DNA from: Beijerinckiaceae bacterium | GTDB taxonomy: Bacteria; Pseudomonadota; Alphaproteobacteria; Rhizobiales; Beijerinckiaceae | Direction: 5' to 3' | DNA length: 64,000 bases | Assembly (NCBI GenBank): GCA_019745195.1 | Contig: JAIETL010000051.1 | Span: 1 to 64,000, forward strand | Part shown: one piece after another, positions 35,682-43,325 of the stretch | Layout: every line of letters begins with the position of its first letter | Numbering within the stretch: the stretch's first letter is position 1 | Notes under the pieces: model-generated | What the model was told of the DNA's origin: nothing | What the model saw: only the letters and a program-made list of their open reading frames with translations | Database searches by the model: none | Program-made: the position numbers and the translations under genes

Positions 35682-36815
35682 ATGCGCAACAGGCCCCTCA
35701 TCCTCGTGGTCGATGATGTGCCCGACAACATCGAAATCGCGCGCTTGAGGCTCGAAAGCCAGGGATATCTGGTTGAGTCTGCCGCCGATGGGGAGGAAGC
35801 GCTGCTGAAAACCGCCCAGCTGCGACCCGATCTGCTGCTGCTGGACGTGATGATGCCAAAACTCGACGGGCTCGAGACAGTCCGGCGCCTGAAGGCCGAT
35901 CCTTCGCTGCCCTTCATCCCGGTGATCCTGCTCACTGCCAAATCGGATCTTGCCGAGGTCGTGCGCGGGCTCGACGCGGGAGCCGACGACTACCTGACGA
36001 AACCCTTCGACCACGCAGCGCTGCTCGCCCGTGTGCGCGCGATGCTACGCATCAAGTCTTTGACCGATCAGGTCCGACAGCAGGCGAGCGAATTGGCCGA
36101 CATCAACGCGACGTTGGAGCAACGCGTCGCCGCGCAGGTCGGCGAAATCGAGCGCGTCGGCCGGTTGAAGCGCTTCCTGCCTCCGGAGATCGTCGGCATC
36201 GTCCTCGCCGAAGGTGCGGAGTCGCTGCTCGATAGCCATCGACGGGACATTGCCGTCCTGTTCTGCGATCTGCGCGGGTTCACCGCCTTCACCGAGGCGG
36301 CCGAGCCAGAGGAGGTAATGCGGGTGCTCGGCGACTATCACGCCGCACTCGGCCCGCTGGTCCGGCGCTTCGAGGGAACGCTCGACCATTTCGCCGGCGA
36401 CGGCATCATGGTGTTCTTCAACGATCCCGTGCCGTGCGCAGACCCCGAGCTTCGGGCCGTGAACCTCGCCGACGCCATCCGCGAGGCGATGCGCGAGCTG
36501 TCGACGCGCTGGCGCCGGCGCGGATACGTTCTGGGTTGCGGCATCGGTATCGCCCAGGGCTTCGCCACGCTCGGCCGCATCGGATTTGCCGACCGCATGG
36601 ACTACGCGGCTATCGGCACGGTGACCAATCTCGCCGCCCGGCTGTGCGCCGAGGCGGCAGACGGTCAGATCCTTGTCAGCGAGCGCATTGCAGCAGCCGT
36701 GGAGGGCAGCTTCGCGCTGAGTCCGGTTGGTGGCATTACGCTCAAAGGCATCACGCGCCCTGTGCTCGTGCATGACGTTCGTGGTCGGGTCGCACCGGCC
36801 AGCGAGTTGGCATGA
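35682..36815 (+). CDS. Response regulator with class III nucleotide cyclase output
   Basis: 377 residues. An N-terminal receiver (ILVVDDVPDN, LLLLDVMMPKLDGLETV with the phospho-Asp, LTAK, YLTKPFDH) is followed by a coiled coil (ELADINATLEQRVAAQVGEI) and a class III cyclase domain. The two metal aspartates are Asp196 (LFCDLRGFTAF) and Asp240 (HFAGDGIMVFF). The transition-state pair is Asn316 and Arg320 (VTNLAARL). The two base-recognition positions are unusual: His236 where adenylate cyclases have Lys, and Thr313 where they usually have Asp. Activity is expected, but the nucleotide is uncertain. The track start at 35601 is rejected in favour of the ATG giving MRNRPLILVVDD. Confidence 0.9.
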   Translation: MRNRPLILVVDDVPDNIEIARLRLESQGYLVESAADGEEALLKTAQLRPDLLLLDVMMPKLDGLETVRRLKADPSLPFIPVILLTAKSDLAEVVRGLDAGADDYLTKPFDHAALLARVRAMLRIKSLTDQVRQQASELADINATLEQRVAAQVGEIERVGRLKRFLPPEIVGIVLAEGAESLLDSHRRDIAVLFCDLRGFTAFTEAAEPEEVMRVLGDYHAALGPLVRRFEGTLDHFAGDGIMVFFNDPVPCADPELRAVNLADAIREAMRELSTRWRRRGYVLGCGIGIAQGFATLGRIGFADRMDYAAIGTVTNLAARLCAEAADGQILVSERIAAAVEGSFALSPVGGITLKGITRPVLVHDVRGRVAPASELA

Positions 36816-37330
36816 TGACGGACTTCGCGCCAACGCCGGAGACCGACGCGATGCGCCGTGAGCGGGTTGAGTTCCTCAGAAGCGCGGTTGCTTTCGCGGA
36901 AGCTGGCATCCGTTCCTTCGACGCGAAGGCGCAGATCGCGCTTGCGGCTTTCGTGCTCTCCTTCGGGCCGTTGCTGTCCATCATCAGCGACGTCGCCGGC
37001 GATTCCGCAAAGCCCCTCATGGCGGGCTGCGGCTCGCTCTACGTCGTCGCCATCGGCTGCTTCCTGCATGTGCTTTGGCCTGTGGCTGCATCAGGCGCCG
37101 CGAAGCAGCGCAAAGGTGCTTTCTATCCGCGATTGGATGAGAGACTCGACGCGACGTCCTATCGCCTGCGCGTCGAGGAAATGGAGATCGAGAACGAGCT
37201 TGCACAAGAGGTCCTGGCGCTGACGCGGATCCGTTCGATCAAGGGGCGACGGTTCCGTGTGGCCGTGCTCACGGCCGGGGTTTTCTATGCGGCCTGCCTG
37301 GCAGCGATCCATGTCTCGCTTCTGCGGTAA
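36812..37330 (+). CDS. Small membrane protein resembling Pycsar effector PycTM (DUF5706-like)
   Basis: 172 residues. A polar N-terminus with a helix (VEFLRSAVAFAEAGIRSFDAKA) leads into TM1 (IALAAFVLSFGPLLSII), then TM2 (SLYVVAIGCFLHVLWPV) and a cytoplasmic helical stretch with EEMEIENELAQEVLALTRI. A final TM follows (VAVLTAGVFYAACLAAI). The order D-x-K-A before TM1, two close helices, a loop with a conserved helix ending in L..I...K and a last TM resembles the Pycsar transmembrane effector family. I base this on pattern memory only, so similarity is tentative. ATGA overlap with the cyclase gene, like cyclase-effector pairs, supports a nucleotide-linked role. Confidence 0.55.
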   Translation: MMTDFAPTPETDAMRRERVEFLRSAVAFAEAGIRSFDAKAQIALAAFVLSFGPLLSIISDVAGDSAKPLMAGCGSLYVVAIGCFLHVLWPVAASGAAKQRKGAFYPRLDERLDATSYRLRVEEMEIENELAQEVLALTRIRSIKGRRFRVAVLTAGVFYAACLAAIHVSLLR

Positions 37331-37381
37331 TCCCGTCGAGCAATCGGCGCTGGCTCACGCTGCTTCGATGCAGCGCAGCCG

Positions 37382-40300
37382 ATGAGCCCGCTGTTCGGCT
37401 ATATCTGGCGCAACAGCCGCGGCGAGCAGGCCCGCATCCTGACTATCGTGCTTGCCTCTCTGCCGTTCTACTATCTGTCGCTCGAACTGCCGAAATACAT
37501 CGTATCCGACGCGATCCAGGGACGAGCCTTTCGCGACGGACAGGCAACCGCGCAACTGCTGCGGTTTGATTTCTCCCTGCCGACCTGGCTTGGCAGCAAG
37601 CGGCTGATCCTCGATGGCTTTGCGCTCGATCGGCTTGGCTATCTATTAGCGCTTTCGGGTTTCTTCCTGCTGCTTGTGTTGGTCAATGGCGGCTTCAAAT
37701 ACGTCGTCAACATGCGCAAGGGCGCGCTCGGCGAGCGGCTGCTGCAACGCCTGCGCTTCGATCTCTTTTCGAGCCTGCTCCGGCTCACGCCCGAAGCCGC
37801 CCGGCACATCAAGCCGTCGGAAGCCGCGACCATCATCAAGGATGAGGTCGAGCCCATCGGCGGTTTCGTTGGCGACGCGTTCGTGCAGCCCTTCTTCTGC
37901 GGCGGCCAGGCGCTCACCGCTCTTGCCTTCATCCTTCTCCAGAGTCTGCCGCTCGGGATGATAGCGGCGGCGACGGTGCTCACGCAGGCCATTATCATTC
38001 CACGCCTGCGCCATGAGCAACTGCGTCTCGCCAAGCAGCGTCAACTGGCGTCGCGCGCATTGGCCGGCAAGATCGGCGAGGTGGTCGAGGCGCTGGGCGA
38101 GGTCGCCAATCACGGCACGCAGGCGCTGGAACGCGACCAGATCGCGCGCAGGCTCGAAGCCCTGTTCGGCATCCGCTACCGGCTCTATGGCCGCAAATTC
38201 GCGGTCAAGCTGCTCAACAACCTGATCGCGCAGGCGGCACCCTTCCTGTTTTACAGCATCGGTGGCTATTATGCACTGACGGGCCAGCTCGACATCGGCC
38301 AATTGGTCGCCGTGATCGCCGCCTATCGCGACCTGCCGCCACCGATCAAGGACCTGATCGACTGGGATCAGCAACGGCTCGACGCGGAAGCAAAATTCCA
38401 GCAGGTCGCAGATCAATTTGCCTTCGCCGAGCCCGAGAAGGAGGGGCCTTCGGCGCAGGCCTTGCCATCGCCGGCTGCCGGGCTCGATCCCGACGGCGCG
38501 ATCCAGATTACAGGCTTGAGCGTCGTCGGCCCATCCGGCGACCATCTGCTGGACCGTGTGTCGCTGACGCTGCCGCTCGGTCAGAGTATCCTACTAGCTG
38601 ACCGAAGCGGAGAGGGCGCGGCGACGCTGGCGCAGGTTCTAGGTGGCCGCATCACCAGCTATGCCGGCGTCGTGACACTTCCCGGGGAAGCCTGGACGCG
38701 ACCCGACGCGCAGGAAAGCCGGCGTGCAATTGCCTATATCGGCCCTGAGGCGACGATCATGGACCGTAGTCTCCGGGACAACATCATCTATGGTCTGCGC
38801 CGCGTTCCGGCATCGGGCGATCGCGGCAATGCACCGGCGGGAGAAACAGATCCCAGCGCCGAGACGCTCGATCTCTCGCTCGCTGGTTGCGACGACGCGG
38901 CCGGGCTGACGCGGCGACTGATCTCGACGCTGCGAACGACGGGGCTCGACGATCTGGTCTTTCGCTTCGGGCTGGCGCGCCGACTCAGCCCCGCGGCCGC
39001 AGGCCCGATCGCGCGCGACATCGCCGCCATCCGGGCGCGGATCCGACACAGGCTGGGCGCGCTCGGAGCCGCTGGCGCTATCGAGCCTTACGAACCGCAG
39101 CGCTATATCCGCAACGGCTCGATCGCCGAGAATCTGCTGTTCGGTTGGCCGATCGACCCAACGCTGACGGTCGATCGTCTGGCGGGCCACGCTTTCGTCG
39201 GCGACGTCCTCGAGCAGACCCGTCTGGCGGAGCCGCTGATCGAATTGGGACGCCGCATTGCCGCGACGATGCTGGAGATCTTCGAAGGCCTGCCGCCCGA
39301 CCATATGCTCTTCGAGCAGTTTGCATTCTTCTCGGCAGATGCGTTTCCAGCCTACAGGGAGATTCTGGTGCGTCTTGCCGGCAGTCGGGCCGGCGCGGCC
39401 GATCTCGCTCAGTTGACGGGACTTGCAATGCTTTATTGCGAGCCGCGTCATCGCCTCGGATTTCTCGACGAGGCTCTCGAACAACACATCGTCACGGTGC
39501 GCGGGATCATTCATCGGGAGCCGACCCCGGACTTCCGCAGATTGGTCGCCTTCTTCAACCCGCTGCAATTCTGCGATGCGGCGCCGCTGCTGGACAATCT
39601 CCTGTTTGGCGCGATCGTTCCGCAAGCATCCTCTGCGCAGGAGCGGATCATGGCGGCGATCCGCGAGGCGCTGAGCGACCTCGGCCTGGTCGAACAGGTT
39701 TTCGAACTGGGGCTCGACCAGCAAGCCGGCTATGGCGGGCGCCTCCTGTTTCCAGCCGCGAGAGGTGCGGTGGCGTTGGCCCGAAGCCTGATCCGGCAGC
39801 CCCAGGTCCTGATTCTCAACGACGCGCTCAGTGCTCTCGGGCAGATCGAGGCGGCAGAGACGCTCGCGCGCATCCAGGCGGAAATGGCGGGGCGAACCCT
39901 GATCGTGACGGGGCGCAACGTCGCCAATGTCGTGGGGGTGGATCTGCGGGTCGACTTCGCCGACGCTAGAGTTGCATCGGTCACAAAGATGGCGTCCGGC
40001 GAGGCGCTTGTGGTGGAACAGACGCCGCCTACCGCGCTGAACCTGCGGGAGAGTGAGGACCTGCGCGCGCTGAGGGCAGTTGACCTATTCGCCGGGATCG
40101 ACACGCCGCGCCTGCGGTTGCTGGCGTTCACAAGCACGCGCGTGAACTTCAAAGCGGGCGAGTTAATGTGTCGCCAGGGTGAGAGCTCAGACACCGCCTA
40201 TATCGTACTTTCGGGAACCGCCGACGTGCTTATCGCGACCGCTGATGGTGCCACGATCACCTCGATCATCGGACAGAACGCCATCATCGGCGAAATAGGC

Positions 40301-40501
40301 ATCGTGACCGGTGAACCGCGCTCAGCCACAATAATTGCGCACAGCGACATGACAACGTTGCGTTTGCGGAAAGAGATTTTCCTGGCCCTGCTCGTAGAGT
40401 TCCCGCAAGTCGGGCTCTCAATTACGCGGCTGATGGTCAGGCGCCTCCAGGACAACATCGCCGCAGCCAGCAGCCGCGGCCACGGGAATCGACCCCAATG
40501 A
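37382..40501 (+). CDS. ABC-exporter-like protein with degenerate ATPase and C-terminal cyclic-nucleotide-binding domain
   Basis: 1039 residues. Residues ~15-320 resemble an ABC exporter membrane domain with several helices (ILTIVLASLPFYYLSLEL, LLALSGFFLLLVLVNGG, TALAFILLQSLPLGMIAA). The nucleotide-binding region is greatly expanded (~375-850) and crippled. The Walker A site reads ADRSGEGAAT, with Ala413 for Lys. The signature reads LFPAA instead of LSGGQ. Walker B reads VLILNDALSAL, with Asn813 for Asp, and the H-loop histidine is missing. Residues ~895-1025 are a cyclic-nucleotide-binding domain with cassette IGEIGIVTGEPRSATII (Glu971, Arg980), apparently intact. Fifty-one bases after the small membrane protein; last gene of the system. 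Transport by ATP hydrolysis is unlikely; a nucleotide-gated membrane protein is plausible. Confidence 0.82.
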   Translation: MSPLFGYIWRNSRGEQARILTIVLASLPFYYLSLELPKYIVSDAIQGRAFRDGQATAQLLRFDFSLPTWLGSKRLILDGFALDRLGYLLALSGFFLLLVLVNGGFKYVVNMRKGALGERLLQRLRFDLFSSLLRLTPEAARHIKPSEAATIIKDEVEPIGGFVGDAFVQPFFCGGQALTALAFILLQSLPLGMIAAATVLTQAIIIPRLRHEQLRLAKQRQLASRALAGKIGEVVEALGEVANHGTQALERDQIARRLEALFGIRYRLYGRKFAVKLLNNLIAQAAPFLFYSIGGYYALTGQLDIGQLVAVIAAYRDLPPPIKDLIDWDQQRLDAEAKFQQVADQFAFAEPEKEGPSAQALPSPAAGLDPDGAIQITGLSVVGPSGDHLLDRVSLTLPLGQSILLADRSGEGAATLAQVLGGRITSYAGVVTLPGEAWTRPDAQESRRAIAYIGPEATIMDRSLRDNIIYGLRRVPASGDRGNAPAGETDPSAETLDLSLAGCDDAAGLTRRLISTLRTTGLDDLVFRFGLARRLSPAAAGPIARDIAAIRARIRHRLGALGAAGAIEPYEPQRYIRNGSIAENLLFGWPIDPTLTVDRLAGHAFVGDVLEQTRLAEPLIELGRRIAATMLEIFEGLPPDHMLFEQFAFFSADAFPAYREILVRLAGSRAGAADLAQLTGLAMLYCEPRHRLGFLDEALEQHIVTVRGIIHREPTPDFRRLVAFFNPLQFCDAAPLLDNLLFGAIVPQASSAQERIMAAIREALSDLGLVEQVFELGLDQQAGYGGRLLFPAARGAVALARSLIRQPQVLILNDALSALGQIEAAETLARIQAEMAGRTLIVTGRNVANVVGVDLRVDFADARVASVTKMASGEALVVEQTPPTALNLRESEDLRALRAVDLFAGIDTPRLRLLAFTSTRVNFKAGELMCRQGESSDTAYIVLSGTADVLIATADGATITSIIGQNAIIGEIGIVTGEPRSATIIAHSDMTTLRLRKEIFLALLVEFPQVGLSITRLMVRRLQDNIAAASSRGHGNRPQ

Positions 40502-40915
40502 GCCAGCAAAGGATGCTTCAAGCGTCTCTAAGGGGTGGTATGGCGCTTGGACGAGCATCGCCAAGCAGCTGAGCCGCTGAAATCAATCTCACCTAAAGCG
40601 GACGTAACCAAGGTCGGCTCAGGGCCAGTTTGGGAAGCGACAACTGACCCTCTCCCCGCGAAGGGATCCAGGATACTAAAATGCTGTAAGCGGTTAATCC
40701 GCGTAACAATGCACTGGAAACTGCCGCGACGCTGCTCTCGCTGGAGCCTACGAAGTTGAAAGACGCGGCATGGTCTGGACCTCCTTCGCTAAAGGCAACG
40801 AGGGCGAGCACAATCTCATCCGATCAGGCTTAAACTTCCCAACGGCGCTCCGCACAACCGCCGGGCGCCGCTACTCGTTCACGTAGCTCAGCGCCCGATA
40901 GCCTGCGCGACGCTC
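40502..40915. other. Intergenic region left of the IS630 element
   Basis: About 410 bases with no convincing gene; the 74-codon plus and 72-codon minus frames look random. Base composition is less GC-rich between 40600 and 40720. The last ~100 bases before the IS should be the natural downstream flank of the cobalamin-regulated ABC operon, which runs on the minus strand toward this side. It contains a CGGCGC...GCGCCG inverted pair that could be that operon's original terminator. Confidence 0.4.
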
Positions 40916-40930
40916 TAGAGCGGAATCCCA

Positions 40931-41338
40931 TCAGGTTGCGTCGTACCCTGCCGCGCTGAAGTAGTTGGCGCACTCGGCGGGCGGGAAGAGGTCGATGATG
41001 CGGCCGATGGTGTCCCAGAGGCCGCCGATGGTTCGCTCGGAGGCCTTTCTCAGCAGCGCCTTGAGCTTGGCGAAGGCGTTCTCGATGGGGTTGAAGTCGG
41101 GACTGTTGGGCGGGAGGTAGCGAAGGTCCACGCCGGCCGCCTCGATCATCTCACGCACGCGCGGCCCCTTGTGGCTCGACAGGTTGTCCATGACGACGAT
41201 GTTGCCGGGGCGCAGTTCCGGGACCAAGACCTTTTGGACATAGGTCTCGAAGGCGTCGCGGTTGATCGGCCCGTCGAGCACCCAGGGAGCGATGAAACCG
41301 CGAAGGGTCAGCGCACCGACGAAGGTCGTTGTCTTCCA
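40931..41338 (-). pseudogene. IS630 transposase, C-terminal part (severed)
   Basis: Reads WKTTTFVGALTLRGFIAP at the IS110 junction, then VLDGPINRDAFETYVQKVL, VVMDNLSSHKGPRV and YLPPNSPDFNPIENAFAKLK. It carries the second and third residues of the DDE catalytic triad (Asp in MDNLSSH, Glu in NPIENAF). It lacks its N-terminal half, which lies beyond the IS110 insertion at 42699-43279. No start of its own; non-functional as it stands. Confidence 0.88.
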
Positions 41339-41346
41339 GTGATGGG

Positions 41347-41358
41347 GTGGACGCCCCC
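41347..41358 (+). repeat. IS110 left subterminal inverted repeat
   Basis: GTGGACGCCCCC, eight bases inside the left border, matched by the reverse complement at 42685-42696. Confidence 0.7.
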
Positions 41359-41415
41359 CGACGGCATCAACGTGCCAAGGTGGTGGTGTTTCAGAGCCAC
41401 CACAGGAGAGCGCCC

Positions 41416-42441
41416 GTGACGGAGGTTAGCATCATCGGCCTGGATCTGGCCAAGAACGTCTTTCAGGCGCACGGCGCTGATGCCGCCGGCGCGCCTGTCT
41501 TTCGCAAGAAGCTGCGGCGCGAGCAGGTGATCGCGTTCTTTTCTGGTCAGCCACCGTGCGTGGTGGCGATGGAGGCTTGTCCCGGAGCGCACTATTGGGG
41601 CCGCGAGATCGGCAAGCTTGGCCACATCATCCGGCTGATCGCGCCGGTCTATGTGAAGCCCTTCGTCAAGCGCCAGAAGAACGACGCAGCCGATGCCGAA
41701 GCGATCTGCGAGGCTGCGCAGCGCCCGACCATGCGCTTCGTGGCGGTGAAGAGTGAGGACAAGCAGGCCTCTGCCGTGATCTTTCGGACTCGCGACGTGC
41801 TGGTCGGCCAGCGCACGCAACTGATCAACTCTATCCGCGGCCATCTGGCCGAGTATGGGCTGATCGCACCACAAGGCCCTTTCCACATCGAGAAGCTGAT
41901 CGCACAGATCGAAGATCCCGCCTCGGCTTTGCCGCAGCCGGCCCGCACCTGCCTCGCCGTGCTCGTTGATGCGCTCCGCCATCTTCAGGAGCAGACGGCC
42001 GCGCTCGATGCTGAGATTGCCGCTCGCGCCAAGGCCGATGACGTCACCCGCCGGCTCATGACAGTGCCCGGCATTGGCCCTCTGATCGCCACCGCCATCG
42101 AGGCGTTGGCGCCGCCTCCCGAGACCTTCCGATCGGGGCGGGACTTTGCTGCCTGGACTGGCCTTACGCCCGTGCAGAGATCGACCGGCGGGAAAGAGCG
42201 CCTTGGGCGAACATCGCGGATGGGCGAGCGGACGCTCAGGCGCCTGCTTATCATCGCGGCTAGCGGCGTAGTGCGGTGGGCAAAGCGCAAGGGTGTGCCG
42301 CCGGATTCCTGCCTCGGCCGGATGCTGGCCCGCAAACCGCCGATGCTGGTGATCGTCGCGTTGGCGAACAAGAACGCGCGCATCGCTTGGGCGCTGCTGA
42401 CAAAGGGAGGAGTTTACCGAGCTCCGGCCGTCGCCGCTTAA
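41416..42441 (+). CDS. IS110-family transposase
   Basis: 341 residues. The N-terminal RuvC-like DEDD domain opens with IIGLDLAKNVFQAHG and has VVAMEACPGAHYWGREI and RQKNDAADAEAICEAA. The C-terminal transposase_20 domain has LMTVPGIGPLIATAIEA and FAAWTGLTPVQRSTGGKERLG with the conserved serine region. The GTG at 41416 with AGGAG upstream is the start; the track ATG at 41329 would begin outside the element. Full length, so potentially active. Confidence 0.92.
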   Translation: MTEVSIIGLDLAKNVFQAHGADAAGAPVFRKKLRREQVIAFFSGQPPCVVAMEACPGAHYWGREIGKLGHIIRLIAPVYVKPFVKRQKNDAADAEAICEAAQRPTMRFVAVKSEDKQASAVIFRTRDVLVGQRTQLINSIRGHLAEYGLIAPQGPFHIEKLIAQIEDPASALPQPARTCLAVLVDALRHLQEQTAALDAEIAARAKADDVTRRLMTVPGIGPLIATAIEALAPPPETFRSGRDFAAWTGLTPVQRSTGGKERLGRTSRMGERTLRRLLIIAASGVVRWAKRKGVPPDSCLGRMLARKPPMLVIVALANKNARIAWALLTKGGVYRAPAVAA

Positions 42442-42684
42442 GCGATCGACGGGTGTGAGGCTGTCGGAGGCGTGAAGGTCGAAGGATAGGTATGGCGCAA
42501 CGTCGGTAAGGCGGGATCGAGAGAACCAGGCGCACGGCGAGCGCTTCGAGCGCGTTCCAGTGATGTGGTCTCGATCCTCGTACTCCCATACGGGCCCGCG
42601 GCACAGCTTCGCCGCATCAGAGGCCGGACACATGGCAGCACCCGATCACGCGAAGGACTATCCCGAGATTTTGCTTGCGCCCGA

Positions 42685-42696
42685 GGGGGCGTCCAC
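42685..42696 (-). repeat. IS110 right subterminal inverted repeat
   Basis: GGGGGCGTCCAC, reverse complement of the left copy at 41347-41358, two bases inside the right border. Confidence 0.7.
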
Positions 42697-42698
42697 AC

Positions 42699-43279
42699 AT
42701 GGCCATGCGGCACGCCGACCCGAAGCCGCTCGCTGCGCCGGCAACGCCCGTGGCGGCGGGCCATGTTGGTGGATGCCCAGGTCTCGTCGATGAACACCAA
42801 CCGGTCGGGATCGAGGTCGAGCTGATCCTCGAACCACTCTTCACGCCGGGTCAGGACGTCGGGGCGGTCCTGTTCGGTGGCGTGCGCGGTCTTTTTTTGC
42901 GCGTGATGGTTTGCCGGGCGAAGAAGCGCTGGATCTCGCCGAAGCCGAAGGCGAGACCCTGCCGCGCCAGGATTGCGCGAACCTCCTCGATCGTGGCGTC
43001 CCGGCCTGGGCCGAGCGCCGACATCACCGCGTCATGGTGCGCTTCGATCCGATCCGGACGCCGATCGCCACCAAGCCGCCCGGGCCGCGGATCGCCCTGA
43101 TCGCGCTCACGCTTGCGCCAGCGGCTCACGCTGACCGCGCTCACGCCGAAACGCTCGGCCGCCTCGCGATGCGTAGCGCCAGCCGCCACAGCTCCAAGAA
43201 CCCGAACCCGAAGATCGACCGAAAGCGCTCTCGAGATGCCTGCCGGCCTCCATCCGGCAGACAGTGTGAACCACTTCAC
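42699..43279 (-). pseudogene. IS630 transposase, N-terminal part (orfA and start of orfB)
   Basis: The first frame (43279-42851) has the helix-turn-helix part: LSVDLRVRVLGAVAAGATH, REAAERFGVSAVSVSRWRKR. The second frame continues with LVFIDETWASTNMARRHG, containing the first catalytic aspartate, and ends at PHGH where the IS110 element begins. The frames overlap at a run of seven A (plus strand T at 42892-42898) in CGCAAAAAAAGACC, a slippery site for the programmed -1 frameshift used by many IS630 relatives. GTG start at 43279. Confidence 0.85.
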
Positions 43280-43325
43280 CCCTGATTTGGGAATCCTTCC
43301 CGATTCAATCAGGTCGGGTTCCGCT

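Larger units (their letters stand above)
41339..42698 (+). mobile_element. IS110-family insertion sequence (IS1111-like)
   Basis: The borders were found by rejoining the IS630 transposase frame: PHGH on one side and WKTTTF on the other are contiguous once 41339-42698 is removed. The element carries one DEDD transposase on the plus strand with a ~250-base non-coding tail, as in IS110 elements. Subterminal 12-bp inverted repeats are present, which points to the IS1111 subgroup. No clear target duplication is seen, also typical. Confidence 0.85.

Noticed and set aside
35682-37330. Calling the cyclase plus small membrane protein a Pycsar phage-defence system
   Set aside because: The cyclase is fused to a receiver and embedded in a two-component operon, no phage-defence neighbours are seen, and the PycTM likeness is only by eye. 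Reported as a resemblance instead.
41339-42698. Terminal inverted repeats as proof against IS110
   Set aside because: IS110 proper lacks terminal repeats, but the IS1111 subgroup has subterminal ones like those here, so the family call stands.
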